A stretch of DNA of 64,000 nucleotides from Phocaeicola faecium (GTDB lineage Bacteria > Bacteroidota > Bacteroidia > Bacteroidales > Bacteroidaceae). Shown in pieces: positions 45,632 through 55,817 of the stretch. Below the pieces are notes generated by a model. It was not told the origin of the DNA. It did no database searches and saw only the letters and a list, made by a program, of their open reading frames with translations. The translations under genes were made by a program, and so were the position numbers. The first letter of the stretch is position 1. Each line of letters begins with the position of its first letter. Location: positions 671,035-735,034 of the forward strand of contig NZ_JACSPQ010000001.1 in NCBI RefSeq assembly GCF_014837055.1, in the 5' to 3' direction.

Positions 45632-45722
45632 AAAAATTCTACCCGACAAACCGACAAGTTCTATGGGTAGAACCGGACAACTCATCCGTTAGGGATGACC
45701 AACACTAACGGTAGTGTTTTTC
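45632..45722 (+). repeat. 22-base-period intergenic repeat, copy D
   Basis: 91 bases with unit cores ATTCTACCCGACA, GTTCTATGGGTAG, CTCATCCGTTAG and CACTAACGGTAG, ending AGTGTTTTTC. The following ~50 bases resemble the flank of copy A. It lies between the MITE-like element and the end of nqrF. Confidence 0.78.
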
Positions 45723-45817
45723 GGTGTATAACAACGCTTATTTCTTTTTGTACTTTCACCGGACAGGAACGTTTCGTTTCGCATCCTGCCGGCTTTAAAG
45801 ATTACTCCCCCGGCAAT

Positions 45818-45849
45818 AAAAAAACTCCTACCGGAATGGCAGGAGTTTT
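45818..45849 (-). terminator. Terminator of the nqr operon
   Basis: Arms AAAACTCCTACC and GGCAGGAGTTTT (one mismatch) around GGAAT. A7 on the plus strand gives a U tract after the stem on the minus strand. Confidence 0.75.
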
Positions 45850-45871
45850 CACTAATTGGAATAAAATATTA

Positions 45872-47140
45872 TTAACCTCCAAAATTATCATACATAATTG
45901 AAGCGGGATCAACACCCAGACTATCCAGCATGTTAACCACAGCTTTCGACATCGGGCCGGGACCACACATGTAGTATTCAATGTCTTCCGGAGCTTCGTG
46001 ATTCTTCAGATAAGTTTCATACATAACCTGATGAACAAATCCGGCGGTATATTTTACGCCCGCAGCGTCGGCAGCCGGGTCCGGACGGTCTAACGCCAAA
46101 TGGAAGTGGAAGTTTGAGAAGTCTTTTTCCAACTGCAAGAAGTCTTGCAAATAGAACACTTCGTTCAGCGCACGCGCACCGTAGAAGTAGTGCATTTCGC
46201 GGTCGTGAGTGTTCAGTGTACGAGTCATGTGCATAATCTGAGCGCGCAACGGAGCCATACCGGCACCACCACCTACCCAAATCATTTCTTTTTTTGAGTC
46301 GAAGATAGGATGGAAATCTCCGTAAGGTCCGCTCATCAGCACCTTATCGCCGGGTTTCAGCGTAAAGATATAAGAAGAAGCGATACCCGGATTAACATCC
46401 ATGAATCCGCTACGGTCGGGTTTAAACGGCGGAGTGGCAATACGTACCGTCAGCATAAATACATCGCCTTCGGCAGGATAGTTTGCCATTGAGTAAGCAC
46501 GAATCGTCGGTTCGGGATTCACACACTTCAGCGAGAACATGTTAAACTTCTTCCATGCAGGCAGGTATTCATCGCCAATCAGAGCCTTGTCGATATCCTT
46601 GTCATAGTCCATCGTAAATGCAGGAATCTTGATTTGGGCGTAAGAACCCGGAATAAAGTCCATGTGTGCGCCTTTAGGCAACTGCACTTTGAACTCTTTG
46701 ATAAACGTAGCCACGTTCTTGTTTGAGATAACGGTACATTCGTACTCTTTTACTCCCATCACTGATTCGGGCACTTTTATCGACAAATCGCCTTTCACTT
46801 TTACCTGACAGCCCAAACGCCAATGGTCTTTCTGCTGTTTGCGGCTGAAATGGCTCACTTCGGAAGGAAGAATCTCACCGCCCCCTTCAACTACCTGACA
46901 CTTGCATTGTCCGCAAGAACCTTTACCGCCACAAGCCGACGACAAAAAGATATTGTTAACCGCCAACGTATTCAGCAGCGTAGAGCCGGATTCAACCTCC
47001 AGTTGGTTTTCGCCATTGATAGTCAGTTTCACCTTTCCTGAAGTAACCAAGAATTTCTTAGCTACCAACAAGATAACTACCAGCACAAGAATAGTCACGA
47101 GGAATACTCCAATGCTTGCTAAAATAAAATTCATGTCCAT
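45872..47140 (-). CDS. nqrF: Na+-NQR subunit F (NADH dehydrogenase component)
   Basis: NqrF takes electrons from NADH into the Na+-pumping NADH:quinone reductase. The 422-residue protein has one membrane anchor (residues 5-27), a 2Fe-2S ferredoxin domain with cysteines C70, C76, C79 and C111, and a ferredoxin-reductase domain with RAYSMANYP for FAD, GGAGMAPLRAQI for NADH and a C-terminal MYDNFGG. A second ATG two codons in (47134) is equally possible. It is the last gene of nqrABCDEF. Confidence 0.96.
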   Translation of the reverse strand: MDMNFILASIGVFLVTILVLVVILLVAKKFLVTSGKVKLTINGENQLEVESGSTLLNTLAVNNIFLSSACGGKGSCGQCKCQVVEGGGEILPSEVSHFSRKQQKDHWRLGCQVKVKGDLSIKVPESVMGVKEYECTVISNKNVATFIKEFKVQLPKGAHMDFIPGSYAQIKIPAFTMDYDKDIDKALIGDEYLPAWKKFNMFSLKCVNPEPTIRAYSMANYPAEGDVFMLTVRIATPPFKPDRSGFMDVNPGIASSYIFTLKPGDKVLMSGPYGDFHPIFDSKKEMIWVGGGAGMAPLRAQIMHMTRTLNTHDREMHYFYGARALNEVFYLQDFLQLEKDFSNFHFHLALDRPDPAADAAGVKYTAGFVHQVMYETYLKNHEAPEDIEYYMCGPGPMSKAVVNMLDSLGVDPASIMYDNFGG

Positions 47141-47159
47141 TGTCTTATTCCTTTCGTTA

Positions 47160-47783
47160 TTAGATGTTCAAACCAGAGAAACACATAAATGCCATAGCCA
47201 TCAAGCCTACGGTAATAAACGTGATACCCAATCCCCGCAAGGGAGCCGGCACGTTTGAGTAAGCCATTTTTTCACGGATGGCAGCCAAACCCACGATAGC
47301 CAGCATCCATCCGATACCTGAGCCCAGTGCGTAAGAGATAGAATCCCAAATGTCGCCGATGTACTTAGGGTCGGAAGGAGTCAGGTTGATGCGCTGCTGC
47401 ATAAACAGAGAAGCACCCATGATGGCGCAGTTAACGGCGATCAGCGGCAAGAAGATACCCAACGAAGCATAGAGTGAAGGGCTGAAACGCTCTACCACCA
47501 TTTCTACCAACTGGGTAATCGCAGCGATAACCGCAATAAAGAGGATGAAGCTCAAGAAGCTCAAGTCGATACCCAAGATGCCGTCGGCAGCAAGCACTTT
47601 GGTTTGAAGCAGGTAGTTAACCGGCAGCGTAACCACCAGTACGAAGGTTACGGCAATACCCAATCCGATAGCAGTCTTTACATTCTTCGATACGGCAAGG
47701 TAGGAACACATACCGAGAAAGAATGCAAAAATCATGTTGTCCACGAATATAGAGCGGACCAATAAACTTATAAAATGTTCCAT
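47160..47783 (-). CDS. nqrE: Na+-NQR subunit E
   Basis: An integral membrane subunit of 207 residues with six hydrophobic helices, related to NqrD and RnfA. It starts [33 protein letters not shown], where the cysteine C26 corresponds to the conserved residue that, with NqrD, holds the iron centre between D and E. It lies 21 bases after nqrD. Confidence 0.95.
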   Translation of the reverse strand: MEHFISLLVRSIFVDNMIFAFFLGMCSYLAVSKNVKTAIGLGIAVTFVLVVTLPVNYLLQTKVLAADGILGIDLSFLSFILFIAVIAAITQLVEMVVERFSPSLYASLGIFLPLIAVNCAIMGASLFMQQRINLTPSDPKYIGDIWDSISYALGSGIGWMLAIVGLAAIREKMAYSNVPAPLRGLGITFITVGLMAMAFMCFSGLNI

Positions 47784-47804
47784 AATACTTTCCTTTCCTT
47801 AATA

Positions 47805-48443
47805 TTATTCCTTATCTTGCAATTCCGGGTGTTTTGCACGCTGATACCAAATAAGGCAAGCTACGATAATCAATGCCATAGGCGGCATCAGCATCAAACC
47901 GTTATTTACATAACCGGCTTCTTTGATTGCATCGTAATTCAGGATATTGATGCCCAGCAGTGTTCCCGAACCTAATAATTCACGGATAAACGCTACGATA
48001 ACCAGAATCTTGGCATAACCCAATCCGTTTCCAAGTCCGTCCAAGCAAGATTCCCACGGGCCGTTAGCCATCGCAAAGGCTTCCAAACGTCCCATCAAGA
48101 TACAGTTGGTGATAATCAAACCTACGTATACAGACAACTGAACGCTGACATCGTAGGCAAATGCTTTCAATACTTCGCTCACGATTGTTACCAACGCTGC
48201 CACTACAACCAACTGCACGATAATACGAATACGATTAGGGATTGTTTTACGAATCAATGAAATAACCACGTTAGAAAACGCCGTGATAATCGTTACAGAA
48301 AGTCCCATTACAATGGCAGGCTCCAGCTTAGAGGTTACTGCCAATGCCGAACAAATACCCAGCACCTGAACAGTTACAGGGTTATTCATGCTTATCGGAG
48401 TTGAAAATACTTCTTTGTTTTTAGATGAAAATAAACTTCCCAT
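47805..48443 (-). CDS. nqrD: Na+-NQR subunit D
   Basis: An integral membrane subunit of 212 residues with six hydrophobic helices, homologous to NqrE and RnfE. It carries VQVLGICSALAVTSKLEPAIVMG near residues 26-48, with the conserved cysteine of the D/E iron centre, and TNCILMGRLEAFAMANGPWES near the middle. It lies 17 bases after nqrC. Confidence 0.95.
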   Translation of the reverse strand: MGSLFSSKNKEVFSTPISMNNPVTVQVLGICSALAVTSKLEPAIVMGLSVTIITAFSNVVISLIRKTIPNRIRIIVQLVVVAALVTIVSEVLKAFAYDVSVQLSVYVGLIITNCILMGRLEAFAMANGPWESCLDGLGNGLGYAKILVIVAFIRELLGSGTLLGINILNYDAIKEAGYVNNGLMLMPPMALIIVACLIWYQRAKHPELQDKE

Positions 48444-48460
48444 GTAATTTCCTCCTCACT

Positions 48461-49141
48461 TTATTCTTTAATCGTTAAAAATTTGGTATACTGTCCCATG
48501 CAGTTTTTCAGCATTTGGTCTACCGCCAACGAAGTGATTGTACCTCCGGATATACCGTCTACCTGATATTCCGGCTTTTCAATCTTTCCATTCTTTACTA
48601 CGCCCAGACCGATTGCACCGTCTTCCATCACGTTTTTATCTTTAAACTCATTCTGGAAATGTTCTGTTGCAATTTCGGCTCCAAGTCCCGGAGTTTCTGA
48701 TGCGTGAGAGAAATAAGTTCCGTAAACGGTATTCTTATCTTCGTTCAGAGCCACATAGCCCCAGATAGCCCCCCAAAGACCTGTACCGTAAACAGGGATG
48801 ACATACTTAGCCTTTCCGTCTATTTCACACACAAACAGATGGGCGCGGCCGTTTTCCTTATATTCTTTTTCATAGCCCGTAACGAAAGTTCCCTCGTAAG
48901 GTTTCAGTGTTCCGTCTTCGGCTACAACCATATCTGCTTTTACTACTTTGGCAAATTCAGCTTCTGCATCCTGCACCTCCCTGATGTTCAATGCAGACAG
49001 AATCTGCTTTTTCGTATCCAGCTCTACATTTTTTCCTTGAAGGTCGCGCAGAGAAGAGTTGACAAAAGCCAGTAAGAATGCTACGATAACAACCAGTACC
49101 GAAGCATAAACGATAGTATAAGAGTTACTATTGGTATTCAT
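48461..49141 (-). CDS. nqrC: Na+-NQR subunit C
   Basis: A 226-residue subunit with one N-terminal membrane helix (about residues 9-27) and a periplasmic FMN-binding domain. The covalent FMN attachment site is the threonine T201 in GISGGTITS, modified by the ApbE flavin transferase in known systems. apbE is not in this window. It lies 12 bases after nqrB. Confidence 0.95.
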   Translation of the reverse strand: MNTNSNSYTIVYASVLVVIVAFLLAFVNSSLRDLQGKNVELDTKKQILSALNIREVQDAEAEFAKVVKADMVVAEDGTLKPYEGTFVTGYEKEYKENGRAHLFVCEIDGKAKYVIPVYGTGLWGAIWGYVALNEDKNTVYGTYFSHASETPGLGAEIATEHFQNEFKDKNVMEDGAIGLGVVKNGKIEKPEYQVDGISGGTITSLAVDQMLKNCMGQYTKFLTIKE

Positions 49142-49153
49142 TGTATTCGGTTT

Positions 49154-50317
49154 TTATTTGTTAGACATAGCACGTTTAGCACGGCGTGAAATATTATTCT
49201 GCACTACTACATAGTCAATCAGCGGAGCAAAAATGTTCATCAACAAGATTGCCAGCATCATACCTTCAGGATAGCCCGGATTCAGAACGCGGATGATGAT
49301 TGCCATCGCACCGATTAAGAAACCGTAAACAAACTTACCGTTTTCAGTACGTGAAGACGTAACAGGGTCGGTAGCCATGAATACAGCTCCGAAGCAGAAG
49401 CCTCCCAAGCACAAGTGTTCGTACCACGGCATTTGGGCAATATAGGTATCCGGACCAATCGTGTTGAAAATCCAGCCCATCAGCGCACCTCCCACGAAGA
49501 CAGACAGCATGGTTTTCCAACTTGCCACGCCTGACCACAGCAGGATAACGGCTCCGATGGCAATGGCTATCACGCTGGTCTCACCGATAGAACCCGGTAT
49601 CAGACCCGTAACCATGTCCCAAGAGAATTCCGGACACTCGGCAACCTTAGCTATACCCAGCGGGGTAGCTGCCGTCAATCCGTCGACCGTTTTTCCCAAA
49701 CCGAAAATGCTGTCGCCCGATACCCATACCGTGTCACCTGACATCTTTGTAGGATAAGCGAAAAACAAGAATGCACGTGTAATCAAAGCCGGGTTGAAGA
49801 TATTCATACCTGTACCACCAAAGACTTCTTTTGCGAAGATTACAGAGAAAGCGGTAGCCACGGCAAGCATCCACAACGGACAGTCAACCGGCACAATCAT
49901 CGGTATCAACATACCTGACACCAAGAAACCTTCCTGAATTTCTTCTTTTTTCCATTGAGCCACTACGAACTCAATACCCAATCCTACCACATAGGAAACG
50001 ATGATTTTAGGCAATACAGCCAAAAAGCCGTAACCGAACATTTCCCAAAAGCTGCCTTCCACGCCCGTAGCATGGTAGTGCTGGTAGCCTACGTTATACA
50101 TACCGAACAGCAATGCCGGCATCAATGCTATGACCACGAACGACATGATACGCTTGCTATCAATCGCATCGTGGATATGCGTACCCGTTTTCGATGTTGT
50201 ATTCGGCACGAACAAGAATGTTTCAAAGCCATCGAATACAGAACGAAAAGCATGGTATTTGCCTCCCTCTTCAAAGTTCGGCTTTATCTTATCGAGATAA
50301 TTTCTTAATGCTTTCAT
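49154..50317 (-). CDS. nqrB: Na+-NQR subunit B
   Basis: The large membrane subunit, 387 residues, with about ten helices, which forms much of the Na+ channel. It carries a covalently bound FMN at a threonine, here T218 in DGLTAATPL. GTGMNIFNPALITRAFLFFAYP near residue 168 and the C-terminal MLAILLMNIFAPLIDY are also family-like. It follows nqrA after 77 bases, the largest gap within the operon. Confidence 0.95.
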   Translation of the reverse strand: MKALRNYLDKIKPNFEEGGKYHAFRSVFDGFETFLFVPNTTSKTGTHIHDAIDSKRIMSFVVIALMPALLFGMYNVGYQHYHATGVEGSFWEMFGYGFLAVLPKIIVSYVVGLGIEFVVAQWKKEEIQEGFLVSGMLIPMIVPVDCPLWMLAVATAFSVIFAKEVFGGTGMNIFNPALITRAFLFFAYPTKMSGDTVWVSGDSIFGLGKTVDGLTAATPLGIAKVAECPEFSWDMVTGLIPGSIGETSVIAIAIGAVILLWSGVASWKTMLSVFVGGALMGWIFNTIGPDTYIAQMPWYEHLCLGGFCFGAVFMATDPVTSSRTENGKFVYGFLIGAMAIIIRVLNPGYPEGMMLAILLMNIFAPLIDYVVVQNNISRRAKRAMSNK

Positions 50318-50394
50318 TATTATTTAGTTTGTAATTTACCGTTTTTGAGCATCAATCCAACAAATCAATTTAATATCACTCAAAAACACATCTG

Positions 50395-51747
50395 TTAACA
50401 CATCTCACGGCGAAGCATATCCAAGCCCTCGCGGACAATACGCTGCAACTCCATCTTTGACGAACAAACGAACTCACACAATGCGAAATCCTCAGGAGCC
50501 ACTTCGTAAATACCCAACTGCTCCATGCGGTCGATATCTCCTGCGATGATTGCTTTTATCAGGTATTCAGGAAGAATATCCATCGGGAGCACCTTGTCGT
50601 ATTCATTCGACATTATCATGTGGCGTTCACCGCCTTTCACACGGGCATCCAATACATATTCTTTCTTCTTGCCCATCAGCCAGCTGAAATAAGAGTGATT
50701 TATGCTGAACTGGTCGCAGCGGGGCATTATCCAACCCAACATTTCATGAATGTCGCTTCCTTCCGGAATCACGGTTACCTGACTGTGAAAAGCGCCCAAG
50801 AAGCCGTTTGCCGGAATTTGTTTTCCCGTCAACGGATTGCCACTGATATAGCGCAACTCTTTATCCTTGTTTACATTATTGGCCAATACGTCTGTCAGCA
50901 AAGCCCCTATTTTTAATTTGCAATAAGCCGGTTTCTTCACTTCCGAACCCGTAATTGCAACCGTACGGGTCAAGTCTACCCGTCCCGTATTAAACAACCT
51001 GCCAATAAAAATAACCGCCTGCGGATCAATAGTCCATACGGTTTCTCCTTTATTGACCGGTGCGATATGATTAATCTGCACACCCACATTTCCTGCCGGA
51101 TGTGGTCCGTCGAATACCGTAAGCGTTACGTGTTTAGCTTGCGTCAGAGCTGCGCTTTTCTGATTCACGCTGATGCTTAAATACGTTGTAGCTATTTTAG
51201 CCAGCGCATCAAGTCCTGTCTGGAAATGAGCCTCTTCTCCTTTCAAGGCAATCTCAAAATCAGGCGCCAACGGATTACTGTCGAATGCAGAAACAAAAAT
51301 AGCTCTCGGAGCCACAGTAGGATCAGCTATCACGTCGTAAGGACGCTGCTTGATAAAAGCAAACATTCCGGCGTCTTGCAAAGCTGCCTTCACAGCATCC
51401 CCATCCATTGAAGCCACGTTTTTCTTTCCAAACTCTTCGAAATCTTGTTCCGGTGCTGCTTCAACGGTAATACTCATCACTTTACGGCGAGCTCCGCGCT
51501 CAACGCTTGTTACTACGCCACTTACGGGCGAAACAAATTTCACTTCAGGATGATTCTTGTCAATAAACAAGGGTCCTCCGGCCATCACATACTCCTGTTC
51601 TTTCACTACCACTTTTGGAGTTACACCCGTAAAGTCGTCAGGACACAAAGCGTAGAATCCCGGCTCTTTCACAGACATAACCTCGGCTGTAGCTTTTCCT
51701 TTCAGATTTATGTCTAAGCCTTTACGTAATTTTATTAAATTAGCCAT
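50395..51747 (-). CDS. nqrA: Na+-NQR subunit A
   Basis: The peripheral cytoplasmic subunit, 450 residues, which contributes to the quinone site. The family N-terminus IKLRKGLDINLKGKA is clear, as are HPAGNVGVQINHIAPVNKGETVW in the middle and FCPR-like GWIMPRCDQFS. It is the first gene of nqrABCDEF. The operon gives the cell Na+ export coupled to NADH oxidation, which complements the ATP synthase genes at the start of the window. Confidence 0.95.
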   Translation of the reverse strand: MANLIKLRKGLDINLKGKATAEVMSVKEPGFYALCPDDFTGVTPKVVVKEQEYVMAGGPLFIDKNHPEVKFVSPVSGVVTSVERGARRKVMSITVEAAPEQDFEEFGKKNVASMDGDAVKAALQDAGMFAFIKQRPYDVIADPTVAPRAIFVSAFDSNPLAPDFEIALKGEEAHFQTGLDALAKIATTYLSISVNQKSAALTQAKHVTLTVFDGPHPAGNVGVQINHIAPVNKGETVWTIDPQAVIFIGRLFNTGRVDLTRTVAITGSEVKKPAYCKLKIGALLTDVLANNVNKDKELRYISGNPLTGKQIPANGFLGAFHSQVTVIPEGSDIHEMLGWIMPRCDQFSINHSYFSWLMGKKKEYVLDARVKGGERHMIMSNEYDKVLPMDILPEYLIKAIIAGDIDRMEQLGIYEVAPEDFALCEFVCSSKMELQRIVREGLDMLRREMC

Positions 51748-51782
51748 ATATGGGTTATAAAAATGGTTTTATATTTTGCGGG

Positions 51783-51790
51783 CAAAAATA
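51783..51790 (-). promoter_or_regulatory. -7 box upstream of nqrA
   Basis: TATTTTTG on the minus strand, 35 bases before the start codon. No consensus -33 box. Confidence 0.5.
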
Positions 51791-52007
51791 AACAAAAAAT
51801 AAGGAAATAAAGAAGAAATAACTATGGAAAAATAAGAATTTATTCAATTTATCGTGCTCAGAGGCTGTTTTATATTCGTATTCCAACATGATTCTGGTAT
51901 CAGAATTATATAACATAACTTTATTCTTGCCAACGCAGTCAATATCCAGAAACAGAAGTAAGAAACCGTACTCCATCCTATACATTATTATTAACATCAA
52001 AATGACC

Positions 52008-52099
52008 GAAAAACGCTACCGTTAGTGTAACTCATTCCATGCGGAAGAGTTGACCATTTCTATTCGGAGAGTCAACAGGTTCTACCGTTAGCGTTTTTC
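52008..52099 (-). repeat. 22-base-period intergenic repeat, copy E
   Basis: The only copy in minus orientation, 92 bases. Read on the minus strand the unit cores are CGCTAACGGTAG, CTCTCCGAATAG, CTCTTCCGCATG and CACTAACGGTAG, ending GCGTTTTTC. It lies in the 686-base gap 51748-52433 between nqrA and the first susC. The rest of that gap is A/T-rich, with no gene or clear promoter for susC. Confidence 0.83.
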
Positions 52100-52433
52100 A
52101 GGCTTCCTGCCAAGCCGTAAAAGTGAAATACAAGTCCAATATGGAGCTGTCTAAATCACCTTACCAGAAAATTCAAAGGAACTCTGATTTCAAGGCACTT
52201 TATCAACCTAAACTCATAAAACACCATGACTTCATAAAAAAACCACATAACAATTTTGTTTATACGTAAAAAGTTTATTAATATTGCAAAGTTTATCAAT
52301 TAAAGCTAATTAAACCGATAAAATTTATGTTAAACTTTAAAACCTATGCCTATGACCTAACAACTGCTTTCCTTATTTCCCGGATTCGATCGAGTCCATA
52401 TATCAACTTCATTTTAATGAGAATCTAAATATC

Positions 52434-55400
52434 ATGAAATTTATGCGCAAAAAATACAGCTTAATTGTTATGGTGCCGTTCCTCGGTGCATTATCAGTAG
52501 GAACAGCCAATGCTACGCCTGCCGAAATGAGGGTAGACGAAATAAATATGACGCAACAATCCGGTACTTGTACAGGTGTTGTAAAAGATGCCAACGGCGA
52601 AGTTGCCATCGGTGCCTCCGTAGTAGTCAAGGGCACAACAAACGGTGTTATTACCGATATGGACGGTAATTTCACATTATCTGGCGTAAAACAGGGAGAC
52701 ATTATCGTAGTCAGCTATATCGGTTTTACACCACAAGAAGTTAAATGGACAGGAAAACCTTTGCAAATCACTCTGCAAGAAGACGTTAAAACGCTGGATG
52801 AAGTAGTGGTATTGGCATACGGCGTAAAACAGAAACGCGGAAAACTGACCAACTCTGTATCATCAGTTTCAGAAGAGACATTGACAGTAGGTTCGTATGG
52901 CGACCCTGCACAGGCATTGGTAGGTGCGGTTTCCGGCTTGAAAGTCCAACAATCTTCCGGTTTTGCCGGCTCTACTCCCACCATTACTCTCCGTGGTGGT
53001 ACAAGTTATGACGGTTCAGGCGAGCCATTGGTTGTGGTAGACGGACAAATCCGCACAGACGGTTTAAGTGACTTAAACTCCAATGACATCGAATCGATGG
53101 AGATTATGAAAGATGCCGGCGCTACTGCCATTTACGGTGCACGCGCTGCCAATGGTGTAATCTTAGTCACAACAAAACAAGGTAAAGAAGGTAAAGCTCA
53201 GGTAAACTTCAACATGAAAGTGGGTGCACAATATTATACTCCTGCTTACGATATGATGGATACGGAAGGATATATTTATTGGATGCGCAGGGCACATGCC
53301 GAAACTCCGTGGGCGCCCGCAGCCAATTTAAGTTCTACCTCCCGCCCGATGTCTACAGGAGCAACAGAACTGACTCCCAGCAGCCAATATAATATCTTAG
53401 GTTACACAGGTTCCGACTACCAGTTAGACTTGATAAACAACCACGGATGGCGCGTCATGGACGACCCCGTCAGCGATGGAAAAATCTTATTCAAAGATAC
53501 AAACATTGAAGACTATAACATCAACAGTCCTGCCATATCCCAAGAATATAACCTGAGTTTTTCAGGCGGTAACGAACGGGGAAAATATTATGCAGGCTTA
53601 GGATATTATGATGCCGAAGGTCTTCCCATCAATTCTTTTTACAAGAGATATTCATTCTCATTTACGGGAAACTATAAACTGACAAAATGGTTAGAAGCCA
53701 GCTCCATCTTCAATTACAACCGTGCAAACTGGGAACAAGGTCCCGGACTGTTGGCAGATACATACGGAAGCAGCTTCGACTCATACTACTTCGGCCGTAT
53801 CCTAACGGTGCCTGCCACCATCCGTTTGGAAGATGAAGAGGGGAATCCTTTGATCGGTATTGACCGCACGAATGGAAACTGGTCTTACCAAGCAGACAAA
53901 TTCCAGCGCAACAATCAAACAGACAAGTTCAACATGACCCAAACATTGCAGGCAAACTTGTTCGACGGTTTCACACTGAGAGGTACAATGGCATGGAGTT
54001 TCAGCGAATTTGTAGGCGAATCGTTCAACAAAGATTACTATCAGAATGCCGGTGAGAGCGGTTTGAACACCACACGTGCTTCAAGTGCTACATTCTACCG
54101 TTATTTCAACCAAACTTACAATATCGTTGCCAATTACGATAAGCAGTTCGGTGACCATAATGTAAGTGTAATGGCAGGTACAGAGTTTTGGGACAAGCAA
54201 TACAAATACATTTATGCTGCCGGACAAGAAGCACCTACTGACGACTTTGGAGATTTGGGATATACCTCTACTGAAGCAGGCAAGCGTTCAACAGATACAG
54301 AGCATACCCGCGAACGTATCATGTCATTCTTCGGACGTGCTCAATACGACTATAAAGAACGTTACATTCTTGCATTTACATTCCGTGAAGATGGTTATTC
54401 ACGCCTCATCAACAACCGTTGGGGCTTCTTCCCCGGTGTATCTACAGGTTGGGTATTCTCAAGTGAAGACTTCTATGCACCTTTGCGTGATATCATGAAC
54501 TACGGTAAGTTGCGCGCCAGCTTTGGTATAAACGGTAGTATTGATACTGATTATATCGGCATTTATACCTTGCATGGCCAATACGGTTCTAACCGATACA
54601 ACAATAATGTCGGTTTCCGGTTGAGCACGCTTCCTAATCCTGACCTCCGTTGGGAAAAGACCCGCACGGCCGAAGTCGGATTGGATTTAGGATTCCTGAA
54701 TAACCGGTTTACCTTAGGCTTCACATTCTATGACCGTGTTACGTCTGACAAATATGCATCTCTACCTTTGCCACCTACTACGGGTTGGAGTTCTATTACC
54801 AACAACAATGGTAAATTCCGCAACCGGGGTATCGAAATAGATATCAACGCCAACTTACTTAAAAGAAAAGACATCACTTGGACATTGGGTGCAAACATCG
54901 CATACAATAAAAACACAGTAGTAGAATTGCCATACAACGGTCTGGAAAAGAACCGTCAAGGAGCAACTCAAATCTATACCGGCAACGGGGATAAAACAAT
55001 GTATGTAGGCGGTCTTCAAGAAGGCGAAACTCCGTATGATGTTATCGTTGGCTACGGTGTAGACAAGATGGTACGTTCGGAAAATGATTTAGTAGATGGT
55101 TATTGCGACATGTCGCAAAGCATCGCCGTTTACTCAGGTCAGAAAGGATATCAGAAATTAGTGGATGCCAAGTGGACAGGAACCGCTTATGAATTGGCTC
55201 CCGGCGATTTGATGTATCAAGATATCAACGGCGACGGTGTCATCACTTCGTATGACCAAAAGGTTATCGGTCGGTACACCCCGAAATGGAATGGCGGTTT
55301 CAACACGACGTTCAGTTGGAAAGGCCTCTCACTCTATCTCCGTACAGACTTTGGCTTAGGATTTGAAAGCTACGACGGTATGCGCCAATGGATTAATGGT

Positions 55401-55787
55401 TGTGCACAAGGAGAATATAACATGACAACCGATATTTGGGATTCATGGACACCGGAGAATCCAAATGCAAAATACCCGCGCTATGTATGGGCAGACCAGT
55501 TAGGTACGAACAACTATGTACGTACTTCAGAATTTTGGGTAACAAAAGGTAATTATTTGGCTCTACGCGAACTGCAATTATCTTACACTTTGCCGAAAAA
55601 CATCTGCCAGAAGTTCTATTGTCAGGGGCTGACAGTATCTGTAACCGGTCAGAATCTTGGCTATTGGACAAGCAGCTCTTGTGCCATCCCTGACCGCATC
55701 CAGTATACCAACGGAAATACTGGAGGTTACGGAGGTACATACGCACTGCCTCGTACCGTACTTTTCGGCCTTAACATTACATTCTAA
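52434..55787 (+). CDS. SusC-like TonB-dependent outer membrane transporter
   Basis: A 1117-residue TonB-dependent transporter that imports oligosaccharides (or peptides) with its SusD partner. After a signal peptide (to about residue 27) comes a carboxypeptidase-regulatory-like domain (GVVKDANGEVAIGASVVVKG to VSYIGFTPQEV). A TonB-box-like LDEVVVLAYG follows, then the plug domain with LRGGTSYDGSGEPLVVVDG and MEIMKDAGATAIYGARAANGV. A long 22-strand-type barrel ends in GLNITF. SusD follows 30 bases later. No enzyme or regulator gene is beside it, so the ligand is unknown. Confidence 0.95.
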   Translation: MKFMRKKYSLIVMVPFLGALSVGTANATPAEMRVDEINMTQQSGTCTGVVKDANGEVAIGASVVVKGTTNGVITDMDGNFTLSGVKQGDIIVVSYIGFTPQEVKWTGKPLQITLQEDVKTLDEVVVLAYGVKQKRGKLTNSVSSVSEETLTVGSYGDPAQALVGAVSGLKVQQSSGFAGSTPTITLRGGTSYDGSGEPLVVVDGQIRTDGLSDLNSNDIESMEIMKDAGATAIYGARAANGVILVTTKQGKEGKAQVNFNMKVGAQYYTPAYDMMDTEGYIYWMRRAHAETPWAPAANLSSTSRPMSTGATELTPSSQYNILGYTGSDYQLDLINNHGWRVMDDPVSDGKILFKDTNIEDYNINSPAISQEYNLSFSGGNERGKYYAGLGYYDAEGLPINSFYKRYSFSFTGNYKLTKWLEASSIFNYNRANWEQGPGLLADTYGSSFDSYYFGRILTVPATIRLEDEEGNPLIGIDRTNGNWSYQADKFQRNNQTDKFNMTQTLQANLFDGFTLRGTMAWSFSEFVGESFNKDYYQNAGESGLNTTRASSATFYRYFNQTYNIVANYDKQFGDHNVSVMAGTEFWDKQYKYIYAAGQEAPTDDFGDLGYTSTEAGKRSTDTEHTRERIMSFFGRAQYDYKERYILAFTFREDGYSRLINNRWGFFPGVSTGWVFSSEDFYAPLRDIMNYGKLRASFGINGSIDTDYIGIYTLHGQYGSNRYNNNVGFRLSTLPNPDLRWEKTRTAEVGLDLGFLNNRFTLGFTFYDRVTSDKYASLPLPPTTGWSSITNNNGKFRNRGIEIDINANLLKRKDITWTLGANIAYNKNTVVELPYNGLEKNRQGATQIYTGNGDKTMYVGGLQEGETPYDVIVGYGVDKMVRSENDLVDGYCDMSQSIAVYSGQKGYQKLVDAKWTGTAYELAPGDLMYQDINGDGVITSYDQKVIGRYTPKWNGGFNTTFSWKGLSLYLRTDFGLGFESYDGMRQWINGCAQGEYNMTTDIWDSWTPENPNAKYPRYVWADQLGTNNYVRTSEFWVTKGNYLALRELQLSYTLPKNICQKFYCQGLTVSVTGQNLGYWTSSSCAIPDRIQYTNGNTGGYGGTYALPRTVLFGLNITF

Positions 55788-55817
55788 CAAACGTTTATCT
55801 AACACAGAAATTACAAT

